Shown here piece after piece: positions 35,619 through 48,062 of a stretch of 64,000 nt of DNA. The position numbers and the translations under genes were made by a program. The stretch is from Cyanoderma ruficeps (lineage: Eukaryota; Chordata; Aves; Passeriformes; Timaliidae): contig VZDJ01007754.1 in the NCBI GenBank assembly GCA_008694505.1, positions 47,581,509 to 47,645,508 of the forward strand, in the 5' to 3' direction. Each line of letters opens with the position of its first letter. Within the stretch, counting starts at the first letter, position 1. Under the pieces are notes generated by a model, which did no database searches, was not told the origin of the DNA, and was given only the letters and a program-made list of their open reading frames with translations.

Positions 35619-36065
35619 GGAGCAGCAGCAGCAGCATCAGGAGGAGGAAGAGGAGGAGGAAGGAGGAGGCGTGCGAGGAGCCGGCTCGCCGCCGCTGCCG
35701 CCGGGGATGCTGGTGTGGCCGCGCCGGAGGATTTTGTCACCTGTGGCCCTGCCCCCGCCGCCCTGCGGGCGCCTCCCCGAGCCAAGGACACACCTGGGCC
35801 CCGCCGCGCTCCCGCCCCCCGCCCCCGCCGCCGGCCGCCTCTTCCCCCGCCCGAGCGCCGGGCGAGTGTCGGCGGAGCCGCGGGGCTGCAGGCGGGGCTG
35901 AGCGCTCGCTGGGCGGACGAGCGGCCCCGCAGGCTCCGAGCAGCCACCAGCCGAGCCAGGCGAGGGCGGCCGGACCCGGTGCGCGCTGCCTGCCAGCTCC
36001 GGCCCGGCCGTGGGCGCGGCGGGCGAGGGCGAGCCCGGAGCGGGGAGCGGGGGAGCGGCGGGGGC

Positions 36066-36108
36066 ATGTGGATGTTGGCCGTCGCCTTGCTCCACAGCAT
36101 CTCGCATG
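36066..36108 (+). CDS. DSCAM: First coding exon copy B: signal-peptide exon, probable DSCAM exon 1
   Basis: Fourteen codons plus one base encode MWMLAVALLHSISH and a split G-codon, followed by donor GTGAGC at 36109 (phase-1 intron). The start codon has G at -3. The peptide is a short hydrophobic signal sequence for entry into the secretory pathway. As I recall it, vertebrate DSCAM begins with a peptide of the same length before a residue with a G-initial codon. It shares M1, W2, L4, A5, L8 and S11 with this exon and has conservative changes at most other sites. DSCAM is a neuronal immunoglobulin/fibronectin adhesion receptor acting in axon guidance, dendrite self-avoidance and synaptic layering, and its first intron is very long, which fits the absence of any further exon to 64 kb. 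This match is from memory on a very short exon; another secreted or Ig-superfamily gene is possible. The exon call is firmer than the gene name. Confidence 0.5.
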
Positions 36109-36320
36109 GTGAGCTTCCCCCTACCCCGCCGCGGGCGTCCCTTTCCCCTTGTCCCCACGGTTCTCCTTGTGGCGGCCGGGAAGGGGAGCGGGTCGCGGTG
36201 GTGGCTTTTCGTGCCGGGAGCGTCGCGCCGGCTGCGGGAGCCGCGGGGAGAGGAGGGCGAGGAGCGGGAGCGCCGCGATCGCTGAAAGTCGCTCACCTCG
36301 CAAAGTGACAGCCCCGGCAC

Positions 36321-39300
36321 CTCCGTGCCTGCCTCCTTCGGAATGAGACGGTGCTCGCAGAGGCGAGGAGGCAGAGAGGCGCTTTTTTCTTTCTTTCTTT
36401 CTTTTCTCATCTGGAAAAGTACAGAATTTTTTTTTGCCAAGTGCCATAGAAATCCGTCAGCGCGCGCGGGGATGGTTGGAAGGGCTTTCATCCTAAGCGG
36501 TCGCATTGAGATATTGCTTCCTTTCACATTTTCTTTTATATTCGCCCTCTGCTTTCACCTTACGTTTCTACATATATTTAAAAAAAGTAGTATTTTAAAT
36601 TTATCTCACTTCCATCATTTCTCCGTGAAGGTACCTGCTCTGAATTATTTTTTTTCCCTCACTCATTTATGTAAAAATATGCACGGATAAGCATTACATC
36701 ATCTGGAAAGGTTGAAGACTTTTAGTCAATTATAAAGTTAGGAAGGGGAAATTAGAGTGGGGATAGAATAAAGGTAAACCTGTTATTCTTTAATATTTTT
36801 TTTTCCTTCTGCTAACTCTTTGACTGACAAACATTTATTGCAGTTTCTGCGCGTTTTTAATAGTGGGTTGGGGTATTTTGGAACATTCGGATATATGTGA
36901 TTGAAAACCGTGGCATGTGTAAAAATATGCTTAAATTGCTGAAGTTTTATTGAAAATGCAGGTTTAGCACTGCAGTTTTAAGGACAGAAAACAAATTATT
37001 CTGGGGTGTCAGCTATTCTATTGCACTGCCTCCTCCGATCCGAGAACGTAACATTGCCTGTGATGCTTTTCACCCTGCCAGATAAATCAGATTAAACACA
37101 CAATTCTCGAAATAGGCAAAGCAGGTAGAGCAGGGAGAAAAAAAAAGGTTTCTTGTGTGGAATGAATGAGAGAGAGGAGCACAGGGCACAAAGTGTGAGG
37201 GTTTTCCTGAAGGATGGAATTAATTGAACCTCTGGCAGAGGGTGAGGGATGAATGCTGGATGAGGGTGCCTTCACATCTCCTTAAGTAGACACTGGATGA
37301 GAAAATGCATTGACAGGCATGGCTGGTCCAGTGTGAAGCGCTGGGGAGGGCAGAAATCAGGAGGTGAATCTTAAATGTGTGGATTTAGAGCGACCTTAAA
37401 AACATTTTTTGTCTCCTGCGTGCCTCGGAATATACGAAAGGATTGAAATCCCCCAAAGTGTAAACTTGGATTTTATTTATTTTTTTTTTGGCATTTCTTT
37501 TGGCAGTAAGGAAACTGCAACAAGTTTTAACATTAAGGAATTATCTATCTCTTTATTTATTTATTTTTGACAGGCAGCAGCACTGTGCCTTTCTCTCTGT
37601 CCTCTCCAGCCAGATACCTTGGAGGGAGAGATTTGGTGTTAATAGGACAGAAAGAATCAGCCTGGAAGTGCACTCTGACCGGTGTTATTCATTGAAAACT
37701 AGATTTGCATAGAAATGAACCCTGTTTCTCCCCAGAAATCTTATTTTAAAAAAAAAGAAAAAGCAGATTTTTTTTTCTACTGTCCTGATGCCATAAATTC
37801 TATGTTCTAACCTAGTTAGTCCTCCTTGCAAGGGTTTTTTGAAGAACAGAATAATTTTTGCTCTGTGAGGTCGAAGTGCCATGAAAATCACTTCCATTTA
37901 TTCCTTGATCTATGAAGTCAGCAGCAATTTCACTTTCAGTTTCCGTGTGTTTTTGGATCACAGTCAAACCTGAATTTGTCTCCCAAAGCCTGAAGAGTGT
38001 AACGTGTGCGTGATGGATGCATCTGCATGGATTCTGTGCTGCCACACAGCAACATCTGTACATTTGTGACTCCAGAGGGACTAAAATTGAATGTTTTTTT
38101 TTTTTTTTTGTGTATAGGAATATTTCAAGATAAAAGCATTGTGAAAACATGTAGTGGGTGGTTCAACGATTCTTTGCAACTCAAAAAGTCTGTTTGTTTT
38201 TGGCATCACACTTGATGTCAAAATGCAGATTTTCTGGGTCTTTTAAAGGGAAATCTTGGAAGAAAATGGCACCTACCTTCACGTTAAGACTGGATAAGAT
38301 GATTTTTTCCATTGGTAACACTTATTAGGACTTATTAGGGCCATTTTATCAAAGTCAAGAGTCGGAGAATAATATTTTTAAAGGACTTCAGCTTTTAATG
38401 CAGTGTCATATCAGATATGTATCTCTTTGAAGGAAATGACTGCATATATAAATAGATATGTCACATACACATTTATTTTCATTATTCTATCTATAACTCC
38501 ATCTGAACTCCATTGTGTGGCAGGCAGGGCTCTTTTATGAGTGTATCTGGTGGGGGGGGACAGGTTTCTGCTTGGCTTCTGCCACTGCCTTTCCTAACCC
38601 CTTATGGCACCACACCAGGTTTGCTTAAAACACCAGCACAGGTCTAAGTGGTTTTCCATTGTGTTACATCTCATCCTGATTTTAGCTTTAAAATACGTAA
38701 GATTGTTCATGTTTGTGTTGGTTTCGATTTATTTATTTTTTTTTCCTGAGGGGAGAAAGAGGTTAAAAATAAACCCACAGATTTAACTCTGCAGTTGTAG
38801 TCTTGGGCTTAATTTCTGTTGGAGATAATGGAAACCATCTGAATAACAATAACAAGGTTGGCCCCCATATTTCCCTACAGTCACTCAGCACAAATACATT
38901 TTGTCAAATTAGATACGAGCAGTGTCACTGGGAAGGCTTTATGCTTGTGAAATAGCTTCCTTCTGGGGACAATAAAGTACTGACACTCTCTTCCATCCAA
39001 TTAGTATTTCTGAAGCCCGAAACAAAAACCTCCCCAAATAGCTGGTTAAAGTTTATGTATTTCGTGAGGGTTTTAAACTCTTGTTGCTGTGAGTTCCTTA
39101 AGAATACAGGTAACTATTAACCATCAATGCATTGCAGCCCTGGAAAGTGCGTGGGATGATATAGACATCAGTGGGAGCTCTGCAGCTGAATTCACTACCT
39201 TGAAAGCCTGAGTCATGCAGTTCTAATCCTGAGCAAGGCTTTGGAGTTGCCTTTCAGGGTTACTCTGCCTGCACCACCTTCCCCGTTTACCCTGCCCTGA

Positions 39301-40527
39301 GCATTCCAGAAGTGAGCATTTCAAACGAGCAGCAGAAGTCTGCCGTAGCCCGGTCATAATTAGCGACGGGGCATTTTCACTAATTACAGTGAGGGAAGGC
39401 AGGGGAGGCTCTGAGGGGAGAACGGCCTCCTTCAAAATCCTGCCTCTTTTTGGCAATGCCTGTGATCAGGCTGGTTCAGGTGCTGCTTTCAGAGATGAGG
39501 CTCTTTCAGTGTCACTCAGCCTGTGCCGTGGATGTGCTGAACCCATTTCCAGGCTTCTCTCTGGCTGCATTTCTTACACGCCCGCTGCCCACAGATGCTC
39601 TGCTGAAATCAATCGAGCATCGGGAGGCACCAATACAGCGCGGATGACGCTAAAAATACATTTCCATTAAAATGATTTCCTGTTTGAATCCTCTCCCTGC
39701 CGTCTATCCATCGGGGTGGGTTTTAGCAGCGTGCTGGAAGATGGAGAGAGGGATCACACTGAGCTGAGAGCAGGGGTTAGGCTGGAGGATGAGGAGCAGG
39801 AGCCATGCTGGTGCTGAGACTCCCCAAAGAAAATGGTGATTCTCAGAGCTGGGGATGCAACATCGGAGCAAAAGAGCAAGCTGCTGTCTCTGTAGAAATG
39901 TGCTGAGAGACCTGCAGAGCTTGTGCGGAATTGTGTGCCCACATCCTCACCTTGGGAAGTTGAATGGACGTGCAGGAAGAATTGGTGCCTGTGTGTGGAC
40001 GGCACAGCACAGCCCAGGGTGTTTTTAATCCCGGGTTACCCGAGCTATGAATAGCTATTAATTAATCACCAAATGCCAAGGGAGAGAAAAACTGCTATTG
40101 CTGGGCAGTCAGAGGACATGGAGGTATCTGTACCTGTTTCCAAAGGTGTTTCTGCTGCGCTCAGGGTGTGCTGCTCCCCCAGGTGCTTGGGGCTCTCTGG
40201 CGGGATTTCCTCCCGTGGTGTGGGCAGTGGCTGTGCTGGAGCTGGAGCCGGAGCCACAGGACACTAGTGGGCAGCAAACCACAGAATCTGTGTCTTCCTA
40301 AGCTGTGGGAGCTCACAGAGGCTTTTTTCCTGTGTTTTTCTATCCAGGAGTCACTAAAAACTGGTGGGTGCTGCATCTTCTCCCCACAGCGCCGGACAGC
40401 AAAATATATGTGTGACAGTGAAGGTGTTTCTGGGAGTGGTTCAAAGAGAGGTTGTTCTCTGCAAACTGCAAAACCAAACCCTCTTAAACGGGGCTTTATT
40501 GCAGCTCACAGCTCCTCACTGTGATTT
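36321..40527 (+). other. Likely start of intron 1, non-coding
   Basis: Follows the donor of copy B. Composition returns to AT-leaning within about 200 bases. It contains poly(T) runs (36427, 37479-37490, 38094-38110), a G run (38551-38560) and no recognisable exon or transposon. The intron assignment depends on the exon at 36066 being real and transcribed rightward. Confidence 0.5.
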
Positions 40528-41020
40528 CATACAACCACGGAATTGTTGAGGTTGGAAAAGACCTTTGAGCACAACTGTTCCCCCAGCACTGAGCCCTGTC
40601 CCCAAGTGCCACATCTGCAGCTCCTTCAAATTCCTCCAGGGAGGGTGACTGCTCCAAGGCTGGAAAACCCTTCCCACGAAGAAATTTTTCCTTATATCCA
40701 GTCTAAACCTACCTGGTGTAACTTGAGGCCATTTCCTCTCATCCTATCGCTTGTTCCATGGTGAAAAGACCCTGACTCTCACCTGGCTCCACCCTCTTTT
40801 CATGGAGTTTTAGAGTGAGAAGGTCCCCCTGAGCCTCCTTTTCTCCAGGCTCAGCCCCTTTCCCAGCTCCCTCAGCCCCTCCTGGGGCTCCAGCCCCTTT
40901 CCCAGCTCCTTTCCCTGCCCTGGACACGCTCCAGCCCCTCCAGGTCTCTCTGGAAGTGAGCAGCCCTGAAATGAACACAGGATTTGGGATGTATTCCAGC
41001 AGAATTTCCTCAGTGCTGCT
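40528..41020 (-). mobile_element. CR1 LINE fragment, inverted (~500 bp)
   Basis: Reading left to right, it is the reverse complement of an avian CR1 3' region. It has 'aaccacggaattgttgaggt' and 'tggaaaagacctttgagcac', then 'ttccttatatccagtctaaa', 'ggccatttcctctcatccta', 'tttctccaggctcag' and 'gctccagcccctccaggtct'. The copy is long and relatively well preserved, on the minus strand, with no intact reading frame. A direct repeat of 'cagcccctttcccagctcc' inside it (about 40855 and 40891) looks like a local duplication. Confidence 0.88.
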
Positions 41021-44000
41021 GCATCCAGAAGAGTTTAGAAGTTGATTTCGATTTTGTTTGTTCTTGACTAAACTTTTTTTTCCCGTAACATATCGCTAAT
41101 TTCAATTATTTGGGAAAATCTCATGGGTTTTAGTGATCAGCTCATCCAAAAAAGCTCTTGAGGTGGGCTCAGGCTGGGCCTCACTTTTTGTGTCTTTGAA
41201 TAAGAGAGTTAACAAATATGCTGCCCTCTCAGGGAGGGAGTTGTTTGGGGTGGGGAATAATCTCCTCTACTTATTTAATAAACAATTGGAGTGATAAAAA
41301 AAAAAAGGTAGAAAGCAACAAAATGAACCATCTTTTTGAGGGTGGGAGGTTGGGGCAATGGATTGAGGAGAAGAATATATGGATTTTTTTCTTTTCTCCA
41401 CTAAGTTTACTCTAATTAAAAAGTTAAGATATGTGTAGGATCGAGGCCTGCTTGAACATACCACTCATTTAGCCTTTGATTTTATTTGGCACATGCCATT
41501 TATCAATCTCTTGGTCTTGGAGTCTTTCAGATTTGCAGGAGAAAGGACTAATTCTATCTTCTACTTTAAATATTGAAGATGAGAGTAAAATGTTATATTC
41601 ATCTTTTTATTCTAAGGTACACTTTTTGACATTTTTAAATGTTATTTCTTTTGAGTCATTGAAACTCTAAATATACCACAAAAATCCATTTAAGCAACAG
41701 AGGTCTGCAACATACATCAGAATACTTGATTATTTCAAGGTGAATGTGCAGGTGTCTGCAGTAAAATTACTTGTTTCACGATATATTCTGAGTTATTCAT
41801 AATCATATTTAATCATCACTTTCTCTTCATTTAAACTGAAATCAATGAAATTAAGATCTGAAATTGTGATTCTTCAAAAGAAGCTTTATCTCCTCAGTCT
41901 TCACCTCCCTGCCCCTTCACAACAGTTGGTGGTGTCGAAAATAAAATAACAGAAAATGGGAGGTGCTTAATAATAAAAGCCTTTCCCAGCTCAGTATTTT
42001 AGAGCACTGAAGAAAACATCTCCAAGAACAAGATTCCACTGATTCCTCAGGCACTTTTTGGCACTGGGAGCTTTTCTTGTCATTGCTTGTCTTTGGATAC
42101 TGCCATTCACAAAAAAAAAAAAAAAATTCTTATTACCTCATAAGTACTTTTATTTTTTTTCCTCATCAGAGCATTGGGTTACTCATCAGGAAAAGAAAAA
42201 GTAGGGTATGCCAATAAATAGCTTCCACAGTGGAGTGGGCAAGAAATGCAACGATCTGTTTTGAGGAAGGGAAGAAAGGCAAGCGGAGGGACAGACAGGA
42301 TGACCGAGATTAGCGAGTCTCCCCAGCATCCCTATTTAAGCTATTTTTACTCAGAAAGGCAGGGAGTAAGAACTTAAGAGTGAGCCAGCAATCCTATTTA
42401 TAGCAAGCCGTTTTTAAATGCAAAGGCTCTGAGGAGGAGAGTCACCTCCATCCTAAACACCAGCCTGCCTGGAGCTCCCCCAGCGCCGAGGGAGGAGCAG
42501 CCCGGCCACCCCAGCTGCATCACTGATGTGCTGAAGCTTCCAGAAGGACAGAGCCCTTGGAAATTCAGGACTTTGGGCCATGGGGCAGCCCAAGAGCACG
42601 GCTGAAAATAGCTCTCTGCTCCACATCCACGTGGCAGAGGCAAAGGCACACACAGGGATCACCGGAGGAGGTTTTTCTTTTTTTTTTTTTGCCTCGCTGT
42701 GTATTCTCTTGGAGATCCTGCTGGTGTGGCCCTCAGGGGGATTTGTCAGGCATACAGTTCCTTCTGAGATTTTTAAAATAAACATATATATATATTTCTG
42801 CACATTTACATATGTGAACCTGCACAGCTTATAATTGCTTAAAAACTACTGCATATGGAAAGTTTGGCACTTGCTTTGCCGTCCAAGTGCGCTCGATGCT
42901 ATTTTCTTCCCATTAATTACACCGTAATCCCATGCTGAAGATTTATGGCTTAAGATTCATGTTCTGCACTGGGCTAACGATTATCCTCAGGAACTTTCCA
43001 ACATCTAAATTTTTGGAGTAACTTTGGGGGAGCCCTCCAGTGTTCCAAGAACATCAGCGGCAAATTCTTGAAGTGACCGGGACTGTTTCAACGCAGCTAG
43101 AATATAATTACACCACACTGTGGCTGCAAATAGTTGCCTTATCTACATAATCTCCTCACAGTGACTCTAGAGATAAGACTGTGGGGTGGCTGGGCCTATA
43201 TTTATGCAGTTGTTGGGGTGAAATCCTCTGGTGGGGTTTAGCAAATGGAGCGGCTCATGCTCGGGGTGTTCGTCCCTCAGCCCTGCAGAGCAGCAGCCCC
43301 CAGTGGCTCTAGCTTTTGGGGCAATTCCATGGAATTCAGGGATTTGTGGAAGAGTTGGTTCCCTGCTCTGTTCCTTACGAGGGTCTCCATGATAGCAACT
43401 TGTTCAGTAAAAACTTCTAGAGGTCTAGCAATTAGCGTGGAGTTCAAATAACAAATGTCAGATTTTTTTTTTTCGTTTAAGCTGGCTCCTGTTTTAGCTG
43501 GGAAGGGTTTTTGGGATGCTGGAATGTGCAGGCTTGGAGGAATCCATGTGTTGTTGTTACACTTCACTAGTCTCATGGTAGGATTTGAGTGCACCCAAAT
43601 CTACTTGGTTGCTTTTTTTTTTTCCCCCCAGGCCTTGGAAAGGTGATGCATAAAGTCCAAGCTCTGGCTTCTGTTGAACTCTCTTGTGCAGTTGTTCTTC
43701 TATCAGAAATCATTGTGCTTTGGGGTTTGTTTGTTTGGTTGGTTTTGTGGTATTACCTTCTGAAGTCTTTGAGGTTGTCCATATGAGTTTTATTAGGAAT
43801 TTTGGCCCTGACTCAGGAAAACACTGTGAGTGCATCAAGTCAGTCTCTTGGTAATTATGAGGTGAGCATGTGACAAGCTGTTAGAATGCTCCTGGCTTGA
43901 GCTAAGGACAGAACAAGTCCTTGACAAAGTCCTTTTGGTTATGAAAAGCAGATTCAGCTGTCCCTGGAATGGGATCTTGCTGGAAAAAAATGTCATTCAA

Positions 44001-45197
44001 GCAAAACAGGCTTTAGGTGGACCTCAGCCTAAACAGCAAAGTGGTTCACCATCCACGCTACACGTTGTCCACCTGAACGTTTTTGCCTCATTAAGTGGCT
44101 TTTCTGTGGGGCAGTTTAAAAGCCAGTTCACATATTATTTCTAGACAAGTCGACCATAATTTGTGTTGCCACTGCAGTAGTGAAGTACAAAGCAAAGTGT
44201 TTGCTGTGTCATGATACGGAGGAAGTAATTTGGGAAGCTGTCAGTGAAGTAGAAGTTCTCCAGTTATGTTTGCAGACATCCAATGCAGAGAGTTTTTGCA
44301 CAGTTAAGTGATTTTTCAAATGTCTACAGTAATATTTGCATTATGCTTCTTTATGCTTTTAGCTGTATTTATTTAGGAAGCTTTCCTTTGTATTTTTCTT
44401 TCTAGTTTTGTTGTGTGACCTCAAGGTTTCTCTTCCACAAGGACAACTTTCTCCACAGCCCTCTTGTGTAGGGGCTCTAGGAACCCCTAGGAAATGCTTC
44501 ATCATTTCAAGCACAGACAGTGAGGTTCATTTCACTATGGAACTTGAGGGATAGGTGATGATTATCGGGGTTTTTGTTGTGTCAGCTGTGGCTGAGGCTT
44601 TTGGCTCTCAACTTTTTGTAAATCTGTATCTATAAAATGCAGAATGAATGTTTAGGGGAGAAAGAGGGATGGGGGCACAATCATGACTTTCACTGGGGAG
44701 GGTGAAGGAAGTGAACAGGGTGAGTTGGAACTGCACAGGTATCCAGGCAGTGACACCTGGACAAGGTGTGGTGACAAGAGGGAGGGCATTCACGGGATGT
44801 GAATCCCTGTGGGACAGCAGGACGGCAGTCTCTGAAGGCCAGATTTGAGCTGGACAGGTGATGGTGAAGGACCCTGAGCTCTTGGCTTCAGTTTGCAGTG
44901 GGGAAGGCAAAGCTGAGCCTGTTCCCCTGTCAGCTGTGGGTGGAGAACGAGGCAGAATGTGGCTTTGGGACCACCCAGTGCTCTGTTCTGGCTGCTGGTT
45001 CTGTGCCAGGGGAAGTTGGTGCTCCCCATGGATCTTGTTGTGTGTCCAGGAACAGGAGCTCGAAGTCCCAGCTGCCCTCGCCCTCCACTGCCTGCAATCA
45101 GATTTTTCTTTCACTCTTATCTACTTCTGTTATTTAATCGCTGCTATAGGCTTAGTTTGAGGCCTACTACCTGTGCTCTCTCTGCATTTTCCCTAGC
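41021..45197 (+). other. Probable intronic sequence, no exon seen
   Basis: Plain non-coding sequence with poly(A)/poly(T) runs (42112-42126, 42680-42691, 43611-43622) and a TA-rich word run (42784-42796). The more GC-rich part at 44640-45080 gives overlapping frames on both strands that I regard as chance. No transposon was recognised. Confidence 0.5.
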
Positions 45198-45274
45198 TAT
45201 TTATATTTATATTTATATTTATATTTATATTTATATTTATATTTATATTTATATTTATATTTATATTTATATTT
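45198..45274. repeat. (TATTTA)n hexanucleotide array
   Basis: A pure hexamer repeat of about 12.8 units over 77 bases, with no interruption visible. This suggests recent expansion and probable length polymorphism. Translated, it yields an alternating Tyr-Ile run, which explains an open frame that should not be taken as a gene. Confidence 0.97.
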
Positions 45275-47464
45275 CCCCTGAGGCAAATGGATTTGGGGGA
45301 GTGGAGGAGATCAAGGATGGACAACAACCTTAGGAATGTCAGTGTGGCTGGGGAGTAGGAAGGGCAAGCTCCTCATCTGGGCAAAGGAGGAAAGGGCTGA
45401 GCTTTATTGGGCAGGAGGAGATAATTAATCCTGGGGAGAAGAGGCTGAGCTGTCTCAGAGGAGCCCTGGCAGGGGTGATTTGCTGTTCAGGTTGGGTGCA
45501 ATGGGGTCTGCTCAGAGCAGGAACCTGATCCCCCAGTCTCAATCCTGGGGCATCTCTGCTGGGTTGGGAATCCTGGGAGCTCTGCTGGCTGGAGCAGGTC
45601 CCCAATTCCCCACTGGAGAGCAGCTCTTGGTCTCTGGAACAAATTGGAGAGCTGCTTCCTTAGCAAGTCCTGAGGAGCACCAAGCAGCCATGGTGGGAAC
45701 ACAGCCTGGAGTAGGGAATGTTTGGTTTTTATTTTTTTTTTCAGGAGAAAAAAGAAAAGATTAGGTTTTAGCTTTTCTATGCTAGTCTAGAGTAAAAATC
45801 TTGTCCAAAAATCTTCTGTTCCTCACCAGTTTTTGCCCTTATCCATTGTGCTCGTGCTTGAGGAGCAGTGTGGCTGCAGAGAGATGTGACTGCATGTGCT
45901 CAAACTGTACTTGTCCCACTGGTGATGGAGCTGGAGGCCTCTTGGAATATCCAACTGGCACATGTGAAGGCAGTGCAGGGCAAAAGAAATGCCTGTCTGA
46001 AAACACTCCAGCTGCAGCAGTTCAGTACATATTTATTAAGTCCAAAAGTCAGTCCCCAGTGGATAAAAGCAATTACAGCATTTCTGCCACATCTCAAAAT
46101 GTGTTTCCATAGAAGAGAAGAATGCTGGGCCTGAGTAATTTCAAAAGGACTTAATGAGATTCAAAAAAAAATAAATCCTAAATAATAGTAGTCTGACTGC
46201 TACTTAATTTCAGGAGGTTTTGAGAACTTTTGATGTCAGTAGATTGAGTTTCTGTCTTGTCTGTGTTCAAGAACAGCCTCGTTTGCCCACCCTGTGATCG
46301 CTCTCCTTCCCCACACAGTTTCTGCTGCTTTCAGTCCCTGGCGTGGACACTCATTGGAATATTTGGGGTGGGGGTCCAGGTCGGCTGAGCATCTCAGCTC
46401 TGCCATTTCCCAAGGCATGTGCAGCTGGCCTGGAGCTCAGGAGGTTTCACAAAAAATAAGTGGCATGTGTGGAACAGCTTCCAAGAGGGAAAGGAAGGGG
46501 TCATGGCATGGCACAGTGCCAGGGGGTGGGAAGGGGAGGGTGTGGGGAGCTGAGCTGTGGTTGCAGCAGGGGATGCTCTCCCTTGGCTCAGGAGACCTTC
46601 CAGAGGGCAGGAAGAGAAAGATTTCGGGGTGATTTTGGGGAGATGGTTGCTGTCTCTGATCAGGGTAACGTTACCAGCTCTGTGCCCCTCCCCTCACACT
46701 TTCCCATGTTGTAACTTTTGGGAAGAGATGCAAAATCTCCCGAGTTTTCTTTTGAAAAGAAAACTGTTGCTTGGAAAGAAATGAACAGGAATATAAAGCT
46801 AGGTGTTTTTTTAAAAGTGACATATTTTAGACCCCGTACCTTTTAAATCCTAATGGAACTGCTTCCACTTTTTAATTAAGTGGCTTCCATGTGTGGTGGT
46901 ATGATGTGGGAAATGGATTTGTAGAGAATTCTCAAAGTCTGACAGAAGGCTCACACAGTCTTGTGCATCTTTATGCAAACCCTGAGATAGAGTGTGCTGA
47001 CTGAAAAAGGCCAAGGAATAGGACAGACATTGTTGAGAAAGAAGCTGAACTAAAAACAAATTTCAAATTATTACCTTACAAATAGACCAGATATTTTGGA
47101 GAAACAGAACTATGAAAGATGTATTGTACCAAACCCACGAGGGGTAATTTTAGATGATTGGCTTTAAGGCATTAGCAGCATTATGTGGCAAAAGCTGATA
47201 GCCCAAAAAAACACTTATATTGTATTGTAATTAAGAAATAGTTTGGCTTCTGACTGTGATGGTGTGAATTGTAACACCTGTACCATCTCACCCTTCTCAT
47301 GAGACTGAAAATGGAAGAAAAGTCTTTAAAACACCTCTCAGGAGCCCCATCTGTGGGTCAGAGAAAGGGTTTTTCTGACAGTGCAGAATCTCTCTCTCTG
47401 AGTCAGGAGGGTGTGCACTGTGGTGGTTTTAAACTGGTTTTACAAACTGATTCATTGCCTTACG
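45275..47464 (+). other. Probable intronic sequence, no exon seen
   Basis: The first 450 bases are moderately GC-rich (G-rich, with 'ggctgggg', 'cctgggga'), and the rest is AT-leaning. No supported splice-site pair, transposon end or RNA gene was recognised. Confidence 0.5.
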
Positions 47465-47565
47465 ATGGGACAACCTGAACAACCTGGTCCAGTGGAAGGT
47501 GCCCATGGCAGGGGGATTGGAGGTGGGTGATGTTTGAGGTCCCTCCCAACCCAAACCATTCCACA
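47465..47565 (+). mobile_element. CR1 LINE 3' fragment
   Basis: 'caacctggtccagtggaagg' followed by 'tgcccatggcaggggga' and 'GGTCCCTCCCAACCCAAACC' plus 'ATTCC' matches the last 100 bases of an avian CR1 on the plus strand. The terminal ATTCTGTG repeat is degenerate ('attccacattt'). Confidence 0.85.
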
Positions 47566-47959
47566 TTTGTTATTAATTCATCTATCACTTACTGGAAGTG
47601 TGACAACGCTTTAAAGGGACCTACAGCTCTGTTGCTGGGAGGTTTTCTGGCACCACCAGCTGCTTATTCCTGCTTTCTTGAGAGTTTCCAGACTCTGAAT
47701 ATTGACTGCACATAGGAGGCTGCACAATATGGGCAAACCCTGAGGTGAATTTGCCCCGTGCTGTATCTGGTTGCCTTATTTTATTAAGGTACACTCATTC
47801 TGAGGAGCTGAAGGGATTATTAGTAATAGCTCTGTAAGAGGGATACAATCAATTTAAATTAGCTCCCAGGCCTGAGCCTGTGTGATCTGGTGCCTTTCAA
47901 ATGTAGGTAAGCAGCTCATCATGTTGCTCCCTTACATAACGTTGTAGGAAACTTTTCCC

Positions 47960-48062
47960 GAGCCCAATCTCGTGGCACGTAGGCACACGGGTTAATTGTG
48001 GACTGGTGATTGGATTCAATGAGCTCTGAGGTCTCTTCTAATCTCAGTGATTTTATGATCTT
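47960..48062 (+). mobile_element. Degraded CR1-like 3' end
   Basis: 'ggtctcttctaatctcagtg' followed by 'attttatgatc' resembles a diverged CR1 terminus, with 'gtggactggtgattggattc' before it. It is older and less certain than the other copies. Confidence 0.45.

Larger units (their letters stand above)
35392..36320 (+). promoter_or_regulatory. CpG island / 5'UTR and start of intron 1, copy B
   Basis: GC-rich, CpG-dense block containing the inferred 5'UTR (35392-36065), the first coding exon and about 210 bases of intron 1. It has purine-rich GGA/GAGGAG repeats (about 35637-35668) and proline-codon-like CCG/GCC runs, typical of vertebrate CpG-island promoters. No TATA box is evident, and the transcription start is not determined by sequence. 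It is more complete than copy A, retaining segments such as about 35976-36050 that A lacks, and it has the CCAAT box upstream. I regard it as the likelier main promoter. Confidence 0.8.

Noticed and set aside
23303..36320. Idea that copy A is a processed (spliced) retrocopy
   Set aside because: Copy A continues past the splice donor into about 150 bases of intron, and no poly(A) tail was seen at its right end.
43608..43642. Poly(T)/C run ending in CAG followed by 'gccttggaaag' and GTGATG, a possible micro-exon
   Set aside because: Only 11 bases between acceptor and donor look-alikes, not divisible by three and with no support.
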